From Candidatus Iainarchaeum sp. (GTDB lineage Archaea; Iainarchaeota; Iainarchaeia; Iainarchaeales; DTGL01): a DNA stretch of 11,678 nucleotides. The position numbers and the translations under genes are program-made. The notes below the pieces were generated by a model that did not search any database, was not told the DNA's origin, and saw nothing but the letters and a program-made list of their open reading frames with translations. The DNA lies in NCBI GenBank assembly GCA_017608995.1, contig JAFCEU010000015.1:1-11678 (forward strand). The letters run 5' to 3'. Below are positions 11,669 through 11,678 of the stretch, piece by piece (position 1 is the stretch's first letter; every line of letters starts with the position of its first letter).

Positions 11669-11678
11669 CAATAATTTT

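Noticed and set aside
1..11678. CRISPR array or long tandem repeats
   Set aside because: No regularly spaced direct repeats were seen on reading through the window.

Overview
The window looks archaeal and probably comes from a small-genome lineage of the DPANN type. A group II chaperonin (thermosome), a UPF0200 kinase, a COG2112-type kinase-like protein, a Trm112 protein, an OB-fold ssDNA-binding protein, a histone-fold protein and a tRNA with a bulge-helix-bulge intron all point to Archaea. Genes are tightly packed, with ATGA stop/start overlaps. TATA-like boxes lie about 25 nt before inferred transcription starts. Starts fall into two classes: first genes that look leaderless, and genes with a GGTG Shine-Dalgarno core 5-7 nt before the start codon. 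The phylum is inference; no rRNA or marker tree is possible here.

Layout. 1-515 (-): family 4 uracil-DNA glycosylase, cut by the window edge. 582-755 (+): Trm112-like zinc protein. 756-1415 (-): phosphoribosyltransferase-like protein. 1476-3180 (+): pyrD-pyrK, dihydroorotate dehydrogenase B. 3193-4853 (-): a long divergent orotate phosphoribosyltransferase-like gene followed by an OMP-decarboxylase-family gene. Together 1476-4853 encodes a plausible dihydroorotate-to-UMP route as two convergent operons, but several enzymes carry changed active-site residues. 4938-5087 (-): an unlisted small, very basic ORF. 5217-5618 (+): divergent histone-fold protein with tails. 5588-6783 (-): Maf nucleotide pyrophosphatase and a kinase-like protein. 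6947-8581 (+): thermosome, ending in a bacterial-looking hairpin/T-tract. 8653-9180 (+): UPF0200 P-loop kinase. 9215-9901 (+): MscS/CmpX-like membrane protein. 10034-10378 (+): OB-fold ssDNA-binding protein.

10379-11656 is the accessory end. It holds a hairpin resembling an IS200/IS605 right end, then an AbiE-type toxin-antitoxin module that appears broken: the AbiEi antitoxin needs two single-base frameshifts in homopolymer runs, and the AbiEii nucleotidyltransferase toxin stops after about 77 residues. A perfect inverted repeat sits just upstream of the antitoxin TATA region. The window closes with a tRNA whose 41-nt intron is removable at a textbook bulge-helix-bulge site and whose mature anticodon is UAU (Ile, AUA), which is unusual for an archaeon.

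The strongest leads are the tRNA-Ile(UAU), the double-frameshifted AbiEi with its operator-like palindrome, the OMP-decarboxylase homologue with Asp replaced by His in its catalytic motif, the UDG with a family-5-like motif A, the tailed histone-fold protein and the small basic ORF. I saw no CRISPR array and no clearly new multi-gene system.
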